Of a stretch of 34,155 nt of DNA, positions 9,432-18,055 are shown piece after piece. Positions within the stretch are counted from its first letter, which is position 1. Each line of letters starts with the position of its first letter. A model generated the notes under the pieces. It had not been told where the DNA came from, did not search any database, and worked only from the letters and a program-made list of their open reading frames with translations. The translations under genes and the position numbers were made by a program. Source of the stretch: Seminavis robusta (taxonomy: Eukaryota > Bacillariophyta > Bacillariophyceae > Naviculales > Naviculaceae); assembly GCA_903772945.1 (NCBI GenBank), contig CAICTM010001207.1, positions 1 through 34,155 on the forward strand, written 5' to 3'.

Positions 9432-10247
9432 TCAATCTCTCAAGCCCGCTAGGTAATCCACGCAAATGGAGGGACTGGTGAGAATTCTTGGCAACTCTGC
9501 CATCCCCGTGTCCTTGTCCTTGTCACCCAATGATGATTGTTGCTCTGGTATCAATAATAATTCTGCAGCGGGAGACATGGATGCCTGTGCCAGAACAATG
9601 ACTGAATCTTGGGACGACTCTGTGTTGGAGTATTTTTCTTGTATATAATCGGCAATCGTTTGGATGTATGCTTTCTGATCCCCCTGCTGAAAGTGCGACC
9701 ATGCCTCGGGAACGACCGTCATGTGAATTCTGGGATGGGTATGTGCAGTACTGGCACATTTGTCGAGTAACTCTTTGGTGGGTTCGAGAGTCGATTCCAG
9801 CGCGGCGAGAACGTGAATGACGGAATACCCCACGGCACAGTCTGCCATGGGTCGATCCACTCGCAAGACGGGGATGTGAGAAGACGTGGTTTGTTCGGCA
9901 TCATCGCCCAAGGACGGATTTCCCAATCGGAGTCCCATGGGTTGATCCACTCTCAAGACGGGAGCACTGGATGTGTATCGTTCGGCCATGTCTCCAATGG
10001 TAGAACAAGTACAGACTACAAAATCCACATTGGCGCCACTGCCTATCATAGAGGACAAGGCTTGGTGGACCTGAGTCGTGACTCTGGCTCTATCCTCCTC
10101 GGAAGCGATCTTTCGGGCATTCTTCAACAAATCTTCGTCCACATGGTGAGTGGTCGTCACACCGGGTCTTTTTCGTTGTAGATCTTCCGTGTAGGGAGTG
10201 AACAGAGCTTGGTTGCTCGACAGGGTATGCAAGAAGGCAATCTTCAT
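9432..10247 (-). CDS. Aspartate/glutamate racemase-family-like protein
   Basis: 271 aa, single exon, ATG start. It resembles the Asp/Glu/hydantoin racemase superfamily, whose members use a pair of Cys residues for proton transfer. Family-like blocks: VDFVVCTCSTIGDMAE (74-89, Cys79/Cys81 in the position of the first catalytic Cys), VLRVDxPM, VIVLAQASM (216-224) and ILTSPSICVDYL (255-266). The second catalytic Cys position seems replaced by the LAQASM block, as in several uncharacterised bacterial relatives, so racemase activity is uncertain. The VLRVDxPM motif occurs twice (97-104 and 127-134), 30 residues apart, so a 90-nt stretch looks duplicated or inserted. The family is mostly bacterial, so transfer is possible but unproven. 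It converges on copy A. Confidence 0.65.
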   Translation of the reverse strand: MKIAFLHTLSSNQALFTPYTEDLQRKRPGVTTTHHVDEDLLKNARKIASEEDRARVTTQVHQALSSMIGSGANVDFVVCTCSTIGDMAERYTSSAPVLRVDQPMGLRLGNPSLGDDAEQTTSSHIPVLRVDRPMADCAVGYSVIHVLAALESTLEPTKELLDKCASTAHTHPRIHMTVVPEAWSHFQQGDQKAYIQTIADYIQEKYSNTESSQDSVIVLAQASMSPAAELLLIPEQQSSLGDKDKDTGMAELPRILTSPSICVDYLAGLRD

Positions 10248-11174
10248 GGTGGGCTTCTATTGTTTGTAGTTGTGGCGGCGGTCGGGGATGCTGATTGCGT
10301 GGGTTCTCAAAAATTCTCCATTTTCCTTTTCAAAAGTACCAGTATCCATGTTTCACAATTGAAAAATATCTAAATCGCCAAAAGTGTAGTGTTAATTGTC
10401 CAGTCGTAGCTATTTAAGTCAACTTGTTTACGGACCGACCTAAATGAGGATACTGTTCAAAAACTCCATGACCATTCATTAAATCTAAGTATCTACGGGT
10501 CTTTTGTGCTTGTGCGAAATGTGACCGCGCCTCACATTTTCAGCGCTTGATTATTGCCCAGTTGCAACCGTGAAAGACACCATGTGCAACAGACGACCTC
10601 GATCGATAGGGGGTGTTACTAGTAGGGGGTAGCCGACACCTACCATTACATTGTTATCTGCAATCTAGTGGCTACGCTACTAGCTAACTATACTTTCAAA
10701 CGATTGCCGTGAGCTTGTAAGCGATGCAGTAGCAGCCCAACACCTCTCCGCTTCCGAGTGGTGAAGCATTTTACATGTGTTGAGCAAAAGCAATGCTGGG
10801 ACGGATTGGGATGCTACGTGGGCTACGATCTAAGATGCCAGCTTTAGTGGCGGGTGTCTCATTTTTGATGCTAGAAGCGGTTGGTTGAATATATCATTCG
10901 AAAAGTGAACCTTGTCCTCTCCCACAGCAGCCATCTACTCCTATGTTTGACTCAACGCTTCACTCTTCTCCAGGCTTCTTCTAATAAAAAGTTCCATTCA
11001 TTCATTCACTCATCTCAATGCATCTACTGTAGATACCAGTAGCTAGCTAGCTAGCTTTCCGGTATCGCTGCTTGATTAGGCGAAGTTCTTCCCGAGTCAA
11101 CCAAGATAGGTACTCACATCATTGCTTCACTTCTTGTTCGAGAGAAAACTGGGAACTAATAACTATACCGTACC
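10248..11174. other. Intergenic region with TAGC tetranucleotide run
   Basis: No gene is recognisable. The segment separates the divergent racemase-like gene and the gene at 11175, so it should hold both promoters. It contains a run of TAGC repeats at about 11041-11056 (GTAGCTAGCTAGCTAGC) and imperfect ATTC repeats at about 10995. I could not identify a defined promoter element. Confidence 0.3.
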
Positions 11175-11942
11175 ATGGCCGACAATGACACAGAGGAAGA
11201 ATCTTTCTTCTCCTTCACCGCCTTTGATGGACTGGAAATCGTTGTGGATAATGCTCGATCCCATGCTCCGCTCATCACGTCGGATGCGTCCTCGCAAGGG
11301 TCCAGCTCGGAAGACGAGGAGATGATGGCTCATCATCATCAACCGCTGAGTCCGGCCAGAGGATTGACACGGTGGGGGAGTCAAGAAGATCTCATTTCCA
11401 ATATCGTACCCAAACCACCCAGTCGTCCTTCCACCGATAGTCCCATCCCTACTACATGTACTACCAATACTGATAATCAGACTAGCGATGAGGAGAACAG
11501 CAGTTGTTTGCGGGAGCCTCCCAGCAACCGCGATACTCGCATCCATCGCATACGGAGTCGATGGAACAGTCACATTAGCGCCGACGAAAATACCAAAGCG
11601 GCAACGTCCAAGATTAGCCCCACTCTGCCACGCCGCCTCAAGGATATGGAAGACATCATGATGCCACCGTTGCCGGACATGACGATGACGAAACCACCAA
11701 GTCGTCCCAAAGAGGAGAATGATGATGATAGCGATGATCTCATCATGTCGCAGTCCGAGGGGACTCTATGGAAAGGTATCATGCGCCAACAACAACAGCG
11801 GCAACATGCTAGTGCCGCCGTTGCGCAACGACATCAAGATCATTTGTTGCTTCCAGTTCTCTCTTCAGATGATAGTTGTGATGATGCTGGGAAAAGTAGT
11901 GATCATTCTCCCCAAGTAGCCATGCCAGATGCAGATGAGTAG
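11175..11942 (+). CDS. Hypothetical low-complexity protein
   Basis: 255 aa, single exon, start context ACCATGG. Not recognised. The N-terminus (MADNDTEEESFFSFTAFDGLEIVVDN) is the only hydrophobic, possibly folded part. The remainder is rich in Ser, Asp, Glu, His, Gln and Pro and looks disordered. Short repeats include KPPSRP (about residues 80 and 174) and clustered acidic serine motifs of the kind casein kinase II phosphorylates. No signal peptide or membrane segment is seen. A minus-strand frame of 136 aa overlaps its 5' half, but the plus-strand frame is longer and has the better start. It is probably a real gene, though composition alone could sustain such a frame. Confidence 0.5.
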   Translation: MADNDTEEESFFSFTAFDGLEIVVDNARSHAPLITSDASSQGSSSEDEEMMAHHHQPLSPARGLTRWGSQEDLISNIVPKPPSRPSTDSPIPTTCTTNTDNQTSDEENSSCLREPPSNRDTRIHRIRSRWNSHISADENTKAATSKISPTLPRRLKDMEDIMMPPLPDMTMTKPPSRPKEENDDDSDDLIMSQSEGTLWKGIMRQQQQRQHASAAVAQRHQDHLLLPVLSSDDSCDDAGKSSDHSPQVAMPDADE

Positions 11943-12437
11943 CATTACGTAACAGCACCTTATGTTGCACGCTGTTTGGCTCATGGGCGGGCGGCAGACC
12001 GAGTTGTCGTGAAGGTGGTGGCAATACCAGGATAACACTTGATCCTTTTGAGATTGCTCACCATTTCCAGCTGTGGTAAAAGGTCCTGGCTGATGGTTGC
12101 TGCCCATACGGTACCTCCCTTTCGGCCAACCGCCTCATTCAGACCCCAAGTGTAGCGGGCGTGACTCGATGCTGTGGTTGGCTGTACCAGTACTGTACCG
12201 TGTCTGTTTGTAAGCCATAGTAGTACTCCTTTCTTGGGACGCCTATTGAAGCTGAGCTGGACTGGTAGCTACCTGACACGTAGATACCAATAGATTCATA
12301 AGCTAATGCAGCAGTTACTCTACTGAACTTACAGCTGACATGCATACATGTACTATCCGTCAGGATTCTACTTGGATGTGAGGTAGATATGCTCCTCAAA
12401 AGGCTCCTGCTGCCAGCGCAATTTCTAGGCCACGACA
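11943..12437. other. Intergenic, nothing recognised
   Basis: About 500 nt between convergent genes. It has GTACCAGTACTGTACC-like words near 12185 and otherwise no feature that I can support. Confidence 0.3.
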
Positions 12438-12802
12438 TCAGCAATTCAAACATCCCGTTTTGGTTCTACATTTCTCAGGGAAAAGTGCGTATCCGCCCCC
12501 CGCCCTTAAGGTTGCCGCAACGCCATGGCCAAGTCCAAGAGAAGGCTTTTGCTTGTCTTTGTTAACCCACACTGCAGGAAACCCAGCATCTAGCAACTTC
12601 TGAATACGTTTTTCTTCGTTTTTCCTCGTCTAAATGCACCTCGCTGACGTGAGAGCCATGTTTGTTGGCTTTTTTTCATCCGCTCGCCTTTGTCCCTTGT
12701 TACTTGACAACTGATCAACATCTTATCCCACCGTTCATCACGATAATCTTCATTGCGTTCACAGAGCTTTTTGTAGTCCTTGATGCGCCCATTGGAAGCC
12801 AA
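12438..12802 (-). pseudogene. Frameshifted second helicase-associated (HA) domain
   Basis: Directly downstream of the HA gene, another minus-strand frame (12802 to 12590) reads RWDKML, then TWLSRQRGAFRRGK. This has the Trp and WxxxQRxxFRRGK pattern of an HA domain. A third frame then continues with EEKRIQKLLDAGF, the usual HA ending, and stays open to a TGA at 12438-12440. Two indels (near 12780 and near 12630) are needed to join the three frames, so this looks like the decayed C-terminal part of the neighbouring gene rather than a separate one. Introns are an alternative, but no convincing GT-AG pair was found. Confidence 0.5.
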
Positions 12803-13397
12803 TCGAATGCAAGTCGTTGATACGTTCCTTGGAGAGTTTGCCTTGATGGTACTTGTATCGTTGGGCAGCCACCCAACCGCCTAACGTATTGCTCTGTTTG
12901 TCATCAGCATGCTGGCGAGGAACATTACAGTGTCCATGAATCTCTTTGAATTGCTTCAACTGTTCCAATCGAGTTGCCAGACTGGAAGAAAGCATGGTTT
13001 GCTTTGGCAATTCTTTGGATGCGGCAATGACGGCGGGGTCTCCCTCAGTCAGTGCAGCGGCATTGCTGAGTGTGGGGGGCTGCTCATGTGAAGTTTCTTG
13101 TGTTGGCTCCTCTGGCCTTTGATTTTCTTCACTAGTATCCAAGGAAACTCTGGCTGGTCTGATGTTGATTGGTGGATTGTCTTCATTGCCAAAGGTATTT
13201 GGATCTGTGGGAGGACGGGCAATCAGCGTCGCCGCAGCATTGCCTTGTGGAGCCGTCTCCGTCTCAAGATTGTGGCCAGCACTGGCAAAGTCAAGCAGTG
13301 TCGACGCTGCAGTTCCTGGAGTCATTGGTGGAGCATTACTTGCTGATTGAGAAGGAAGAACAAACTTCTCGTCAAATCCTTGTGGATGGGACGACAT
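12759..13397 (-). CDS. Helicase-associated (HA) domain protein, probably truncated
   Basis: 212 aa, ATG start, single exon. Residues 1-138 are low-complexity (Pro, Ser, Thr, Glu, Ala) and probably disordered. Residues 142-204 form one HA domain: RLEQLKQFKEIHGHCNVPRQ, then TLGGWVAAQRYKY, then GKLSKERINDLHSIGFQW. HA domains are small helical modules, likely nucleic-acid binding, greatly expanded in diatoms and other algae and often found without any helicase. The frame ends eight residues after the domain at a stop, while a neighbouring frame carries pieces of a second HA domain. The present C-terminus is therefore probably the result of a frameshift. The protein may still be made, since one HA domain is complete. 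Confidence 0.7.
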   Translation of the reverse strand: MSSHPQGFDEKFVLPSQSASNAPPMTPGTAASTLLDFASAGHNLETETAPQGNAAATLIARPPTDPNTFGNEDNPPINIRPARVSLDTSEENQRPEEPTQETSHEQPPTLSNAAALTEGDPAVIAASKELPKQTMLSSSLATRLEQLKQFKEIHGHCNVPRQHADDKQSNTLGGWVAAQRYKYHQGKLSKERINDLHSIGFQWAHQGLQKAL

Positions 13398-13866
13398 CTT
13401 CTCGTAGCTCCACTCCTAAATCCTACGGGCGTGGCTGATCTTTTGCGTGAATCGAATCAATCTTCCAATGACCAGCTATGGTACTGATGTTCTCAGTGTC
13501 AGTGGCTACAGAATGGGCTGTTGTTGAGTTTCTTCACTGGAGCAATGGGCAGCTACAGCAGTCTAACGTGTCAGTCTAACAGCTTTTATCTCTACGTCTT
13601 GGATTATCACTGTCCAGCTGTCCAGATTCATACAAATGTCATTTGAGCTGATCTCTCGGAAAATCCCATTCCAGCCTTCCCTCCGCGCAGCGCAATCTGG
13701 GCTCCATTCTTGGCGTTGTGGATCCGCGGTCAACCGTGCACCTTCGGCCTGGCTTCATGTTTTGCACGCTGACTTGGATCTTCGGACGAGCCAAGTGTTC
13801 CGAAAGTGAAACCAAGAGGACTGTACGCTGTCTTACTACTCTTAGAAACAAACTTCTCATAAAGGG
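13398..13866. other. Intergenic, no supported gene
   Basis: Upstream region of the HA gene. Overlapping frames on both strands at 13639-14086 have no domain similarity; the only recognisable protein signal begins at about 13867 on the plus strand. Confidence 0.3.
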
Positions 13867-14092
13867 TTGCACGATCACTGCCATTTCCAGGACAAGCAAT
13901 GGAACCGACTTTCGGACCTTGCCGCAAAGGCCAAGACCGACCCAAAAGCTTGGTTGGGAATGACTGATGTGTACGGCGACGTCGGGAAGAACGAAGTCTG
14001 CCTTCCAAGAGAAATTTGCCAATGCCCTCAAAAGCGTGGAGCCGAAGGGAGTTAGGGACACTTTGACTCAGCACATCAATTCGCACAAGTAA
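13867..14092 (+). pseudogene. C-terminal fragment of a mannitol dehydrogenase-family gene
   Basis: The plus strand reads QWNRLSDLAAKAKTDPKAW, LGMTDVYGDVGKNEV, then after a one-base frame change near 13996 FQEKFANALKSVEPKGV and RDTLTQHINSHK before a TAA at 14090-14092. This is the pattern of the C-terminal helical domain of NAD(P)-dependent mannitol 2-dehydrogenase/fructuronate reductase enzymes (D-P-A-FL, then VFGDLG, then F---ALxxLxxKGxRxTL). Only about 75 of the usual ~480 residues are present. There is no Rossmann domain upstream and the frame is broken, so it is a relic of a polyol-metabolism gene. The assignment is from motif memory and needs a search. Confidence 0.5.
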
Positions 14093-14419
14093 AGGATCAG
14101 CATTGCTTTATCCAGAATAGCCAAAGGAACCTAAAACGCTTCACACCAAGTCGCGCATTTAAAAAAACCGACTTGCTGCCAGGAAAGCAAATGGCAAACC
14201 AAGTAGCCAGTGTTGCTTCCAACACGGCACGGAAGTCTGCTGTCCCATCACGACTAGCCAGGGATGTCGTCGATTCAGGATACGTTTCAAAGTTCCTTTC
14301 TAGTTCATGAGTTTGTAGCTATTTTTAAAAGAAGGGACATCCATGGGCTAACCAGCGTGCTTCGTTGTTCTTGTCGTACCGGTACCGGTACCGGTACCGG
14401 TAGCACCCGCTCACTTGCT
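14093..14419. repeat. Intergenic region with ACCGGT hexamer array
   Basis: About 14378-14402 is a perfect tandem run of ACCGGT (four copies, CGTACCGGTACCGGTACCGG...), lying within 20-40 nt of the CDPK stop codon and so probably in its 3'UTR or terminator region. The array is self-complementary and could form a hairpin or slipped structure. The rest of the interval shows nothing. Confidence 0.6.
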
Positions 14420-16231
14420 TTAAGCGGCTGGGGTGTTTTCCAGGCGCCTGCTCCCAGCGTTGGACAGAGATGACACAAGTCGTCGAAACAAACCATCCAA
14501 GGCAAGGCTTTGGCTTTTCCTTAGTTCAAAAGATTTCTCCGGGTGAGAACCAACTGGCTCCTCGACTACTTTGACACACCAAGACCTCCTGGAGGTAAAC
14601 TGCTTTTTCCCGGGCCGTCTCTTCTCTGTGGACATCTCACTATTGCAGGATGGCGAAAGCATAGCTCGCTTGAATTCTTCGTATGAAATTGAACCGTCTT
14701 TGTCGGTGTCGATTTGGTCCATGATCTTGTCTAGCAAGTCTTTCGTGGCTTCATCTTCCTTTGCGAGGTCTAGGGCTTCACAAAGGTCATCAGCTGTGAG
14801 AACACCACTGCCATCTCTGTCGAACTCGGAAAAGGCTGCTCGCAACCTGCCGTCGTCCAGAATTCGCGATGACATCATGGATGCAACCACAAACTCACTG
14901 TATGTTATAGCGCCACCTCCAGAAAAGTTGACACGGCCAGAGATGTCCTCGAGCTCCTGTTCACTAAGGTCTCTGCCCAAGAGGTCCTTGTATCCTTGTT
15001 TCAGCTCATCGTTGGTTAGTTTCCCATCACAGTTTGTATCCAAGGCTCGAAAGAGCTCATCAATTTCCTCCTTCTCGTTAGCCATGATCAATTGGCCCGA
15101 GATAAACGCGTAGACGGCCTGCTTCAACTTTGACTCTGCTGAGAAAAGCTCAAGATTTGACAACGACTTCATCGAAGTCTTGGACTTTCTTTGCTGCAAC
15201 GATGAGATTCGTCGTGTCTTCTTCAACCAGGGATGGCTCAAAGCTTCTTTGGCTGTGGGTCGCTTTGCCTCATCGAAGGTGAGCAGCCATGCCACAAACT
15301 CTTGAGCCTCTATCGAGATTTCTTCCCAGATTTCGTTCTCTTCGAATGAGTATTTACCCTTAACTACCATTTTCAGCACCTCGGCCTCAGTTTCTCCGTA
15401 AAAGGGAGCATCGCCGGACAGGAGCACGAACGCGATGACACCGGCACTCCACACATCGCACTTTGGACCATATGAGCCGTTCAGAATCTCAGGGGCGATG
15501 TAGTAAGCGCTTCCGACCTTGTCAGTAAACCGGTCGTTCTCGTAATCATCGAAGGTTGCGGCCAAGCCGAAATCGATGACTTTGATATCTTCCAAATGCA
15601 TGTTCTCATCTGCCATGAGGATATTTTCGGGTTTGAGGTCACGATGAACAATGCCATTGGAGTGGCAATAGTTGACGCAAGAAAGCAATTGGTTCATGAT
15701 GACGGCAGTACTCTGCTCTGAGAGGTTCCCCCATTCCTCAATCTCATCAAATAGTTCACCGCCTTCATAGAGACTGGAGACAATGTAGCACGTTTCTTCT
15801 TCGACATCTTCATAGAGATGGTAGATCTTTAGAAGATTTGGGTGATCAATGCCTCGCAGAACATTGAACTCGTTCAGAACGAGACTTGCCTGCCGGCTGT
15901 CAGATACATCCAGAATCTTCACGGCTCGCAGTTCCCCAGATTCCTTGTGTCGGCAGGTGAAAACTTCGCCGTATGCACCTTCGCCAAGCAACTCAACGAC
16001 GTCGTAGTAGTCAAAGAAGCAACCATTGCATTGTGTAATGAAACTGTTGGCACTGAACTTGATGCTTGCTCTCTTGTTCTTCATTTTACCAGCAGTGGCA
16101 GAACCACAGGACAACATGCGCCTCACGCTTTCATTGTGATGAGTGTTTACGTTCATGTTTCTTTTGTTTTGGGAGCTTGTTTGTGGGAAGTGTTTATAAT
16201 GGTACCTTGTTGTCGATACCAAGTTTTGCAT
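14420..16231 (-). CDS. Calcium-dependent protein kinase (CDPK)
   Basis: 603 aa Ser/Thr kinase directly activated by Ca2+. Kinase domain about 75-335: G-loop GEGAYGEV (83-90), catalytic Lys105 (AVKIL), HRD 196-198, DFG 220-222, and GSAYYIAPE (240-248). An autoinhibitory junction at about 340-385 is followed by four EF hands: DTNCDGKLTNDE (398-409), a degenerate second loop NFSGGGAITYSE (435-446), DRDGSGVLTADD (471-482, Asp at position 12) and DTDKDGSISYEE (508-519). An 80-residue Ser/Arg-rich tail follows. No N-terminal MGxxxS/C myristoylation signal is seen. The true start is uncertain: a TATAAA at 16193-16198 lies inside the longest frame, so Met39 (16117) or Met50 (16084) may be used; both keep all domains. 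Single exon. Confidence 0.93.
   Translation of the reverse strand: MQNLVSTTRYHYKHFPQTSSQNKRNMNVNTHHNESVRRMLSCGSATAGKMKNKRASIKFSANSFITQCNGCFFDYYDVVELLGEGAYGEVFTCRHKESGELRAVKILDVSDSRQASLVLNEFNVLRGIDHPNLLKIYHLYEDVEEETCYIVSSLYEGGELFDEIEEWGNLSEQSTAVIMNQLLSCVNYCHSNGIVHRDLKPENILMADENMHLEDIKVIDFGLAATFDDYENDRFTDKVGSAYYIAPEILNGSYGPKCDVWSAGVIAFVLLSGDAPFYGETEAEVLKMVVKGKYSFEENEIWEEISIEAQEFVAWLLTFDEAKRPTAKEALSHPWLKKTRRISSLQQRKSKTSMKSLSNLELFSAESKLKQAVYAFISGQLIMANEKEEIDELFRALDTNCDGKLTNDELKQGYKDLLGRDLSEQELEDISGRVNFSGGGAITYSEFVVASMMSSRILDDGRLRAAFSEFDRDGSGVLTADDLCEALDLAKEDEATKDLLDKIMDQIDTDKDGSISYEEFKRAMLSPSCNSEMSTEKRRPGKKQFTSRRSWCVKVVEEPVGSHPEKSFELRKSQSLALDGLFRRLVSSLSNAGSRRLENTPAA
16193..16198 (-). promoter_or_regulatory. 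Candidate TATA box for the CDPK gene
   Basis: TATAAA on the minus strand, 37 nt before the in-frame ATG at 16156 and 76 nt before the ATG at 16117. If it is used, transcription would start downstream of the first ATG (16231), favouring a shorter protein. Confidence 0.3.
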
Positions 16232-16987
16232 GTATTGTGAGCCATTCGCTCTGCAGTTTCTTCACGAGCATGCAACTCAGCCAACTTGAATAAATGAACT
16301 GTGATTGCGTGGGGTGGCAACAGGAGAACTTAGTATCCGATTTGTTGTACAAATGTACGGTCACAGAACTGAAAGTGGGAGTTGGAACTGTTCCACAGCA
16401 ACTCCACCTTAAATCGAATAGCCCGCGATCAAAATCCTGCCCCAGCCCCAAAACCGCCTACAGTGTTGAAAGTTCTTGAAAGGGTGACAGCCGGTGGAGT
16501 GACAGTCGAGTCGAGTCGAGTCGAGTCGAGTCTCAGAGGAGTCAGAGTCAAGTCGAGTCGAGTCCAAATAATATTGGCCGCAACGCGGCAACTGCTCTTT
16601 GTTCCTGGCTGGCAATATTGCAATAGGTTGCGTTGCCCAGGAAACAGTGAAGTCGCCAGCGGGTCTGAGATCGAGCTTCAGAATTTCAAGTGCACGTTCT
16701 GTCACTGTGTTGGTCGGGAATGGTTCTTGAAAGTGAGAGTATCTCCGGCGTCATTTGTGGCTTCTTTCAGCACCTGCATGATGCTCACTGTGTGCTGCAT
16801 TGCACATCGGAACCCGCTGAGTTGCACTTGGATTGCTCGAACTGGAGGGATTGTCAGCAGAATAGATAGATTCCTCAAACCTGACCTGATGTGGAGCCCC
16901 TGAAGGTTCGCTGTTGAACGAGTGCGATTGGCCACTTGAGGGCCACCCAGTTGCACACTGTAGATCTGAAGAGGCGCCTCTGATGAT
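16232..16987. repeat. Intergenic region with GTCGA pentanucleotide microsatellite
   Basis: Upstream of the CDPK and downstream of the carrier-like gene. 16505-16532 is a tandem run of GTCGA units, interrupted by CTCAGAGGAGTCAGAGTCA and resuming at 16552-16564. Related GAGTC/GACTC words recur at about 20386-20405, 22937-22950 and 26507. The plus-strand frame 16382-16903 that covers the run has no domain and probably reflects composition. No gene is supported. Confidence 0.55.
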
Positions 16988-18055
16988 CTAAAGGACTTCT
17001 TCATCTTCTCCAGAAATCCCCGCAACGCTGTCTTTGCCATATTCAAAGGCCAAGAAGGCAATGGCGCTGGGAGGAAACGCCCAAAGCATGCTCCTCAGTG
17101 AAGGCAGAGCTTGGCTTACTACAAGACGTCTTTCCCGAGGCTGTTCCAAGGCGTAACTGATAACGTGCTGGAATTGTCCTGCCAGACCTCCTGCCATTGT
17201 GATAACTGACAGATATTCAAGCCGCTGATGTGGCAGTAAAGCCATAAAAGATTCCTTCCCACCGCCTAGGAGGACTTGTTGATTTACCTCGGGGTCCCAG
17301 TACTGCCAAGCCCACAAGAAGGAGCGTTTGAAGCTCTCATACGAACCAAAGAGAACGGAATGGGCAGCTGCATGTTGGCCAACGCCGCTGGTGAGCAATG
17401 GTAGCTTTGGCATCGACATCTTTCGGTTGCTGATACTCTCGGATGTGGTATCCCAGATGATTCCTCCAATACCCTGCATAGAACCGGCCGCTGCTCCAGC
17501 TAAAAAATGTATTGGAATGGGAGCTGCCTCAAAAATATCTTTGTCGTCATTGGAGGTGTGATCTATATTACCCTCGTCACTACCGTTGGTTCGATGAGGC
17601 GAGAAGTGAATAATGCTGGATAGAATAGTATCGGAATGAGCCACAACTCCACAATAGGTCTCAAATACAAGCGCCCCAAGGACAGTATTCTTGACCAATG
17701 AACCTGCAAATGCCTGAGCACGGGCAAAGCGACGTTGAATCGATTGTTGGTCTGTAGCACTGGAACTACCACCACTACCACTGGCGGATTCCCATACATC
17801 GAGACCAGTGGACATTCGATCTGTCAATTTGGCAACCTGTCGAACGGGCACTCGGGTCCTTCTGGCAGCAGATCTTGGCAAACTCCCGACGGATGGAAGC
17901 TGTGCCAAGCCGCGGCCTGCTGTACGAGCTGCCACTGCGCGTTGAGCCACGGACCGCGAAACTCCTCGGACAATTCCTGCTTCCGTGGTCCCAGCATGGG
18001 CAGCTGTATCATCGACATCATTTTGGATAGCCTCATCGTTGCTCGTTGTCGTCAT
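16988..18055 (-). CDS. Divergent mitochondrial carrier-like membrane protein
   Basis: 355 aa, single exon, ATG start. The first ~110 residues are Arg-, Ala- and Ser-rich (RSAARRTRVPVRQ) and could be an organelle-targeting extension. Hydrophobic helices follow at about 118-137, 183-203, 225-250, 283-302 and 321-340. Three resemble mitochondrial carrier (MCF) helices: HFLAGAAAGSMQGI (183-196), MAGGLAGQFQHVISYALE (287-304) and the ending FPPSAIAFLAFEYGKD (327-342), like MCF repeat-3 ends. The diagnostic PxDxxK/R motifs are not evident and only five to six helices can be drawn, so this is a degenerate member or a look-alike. The substrate cannot be guessed. Confidence 0.5.
   Translation of the reverse strand: MTTTSNDEAIQNDVDDTAAHAGTTEAGIVRGVSRSVAQRAVAARTAGRGLAQLPSVGSLPRSAARRTRVPVRQVAKLTDRMSTGLDVWESASGSGGSSSATDQQSIQRRFARAQAFAGSLVKNTVLGALVFETYCGVVAHSDTILSSIIHFSPHRTNGSDEGNIDHTSNDDKDIFEAAPIPIHFLAGAAAGSMQGIGGIIWDTTSESISNRKMSMPKLPLLTSGVGQHAAAHSVLFGSYESFKRSFLWAWQYWDPEVNQQVLLGGGKESFMALLPHQRLEYLSVITMAGGLAGQFQHVISYALEQPRERRLVVSQALPSLRSMLWAFPPSAIAFLAFEYGKDSVAGISGEDEEVL

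Noticed and set aside
11163..11573. Minus-strand frame of 136 codons opposite the hypothetical gene at 11175
   Set aside because: Shorter than the plus-strand frame and without any domain; treated as a shadow, although the sense gene is itself only moderately supported.
13639..14086. Minus-strand frames of 140 and 118 codons
   Set aside because: The plus strand here carries recognisable mannitol dehydrogenase C-terminal motifs; the minus frames have none.
16382..16903. Plus-strand frame of 173 codons over the GTCGA repeat
   Set aside because: A pentanucleotide repeat is partly open in several frames; the peptide has no domain.
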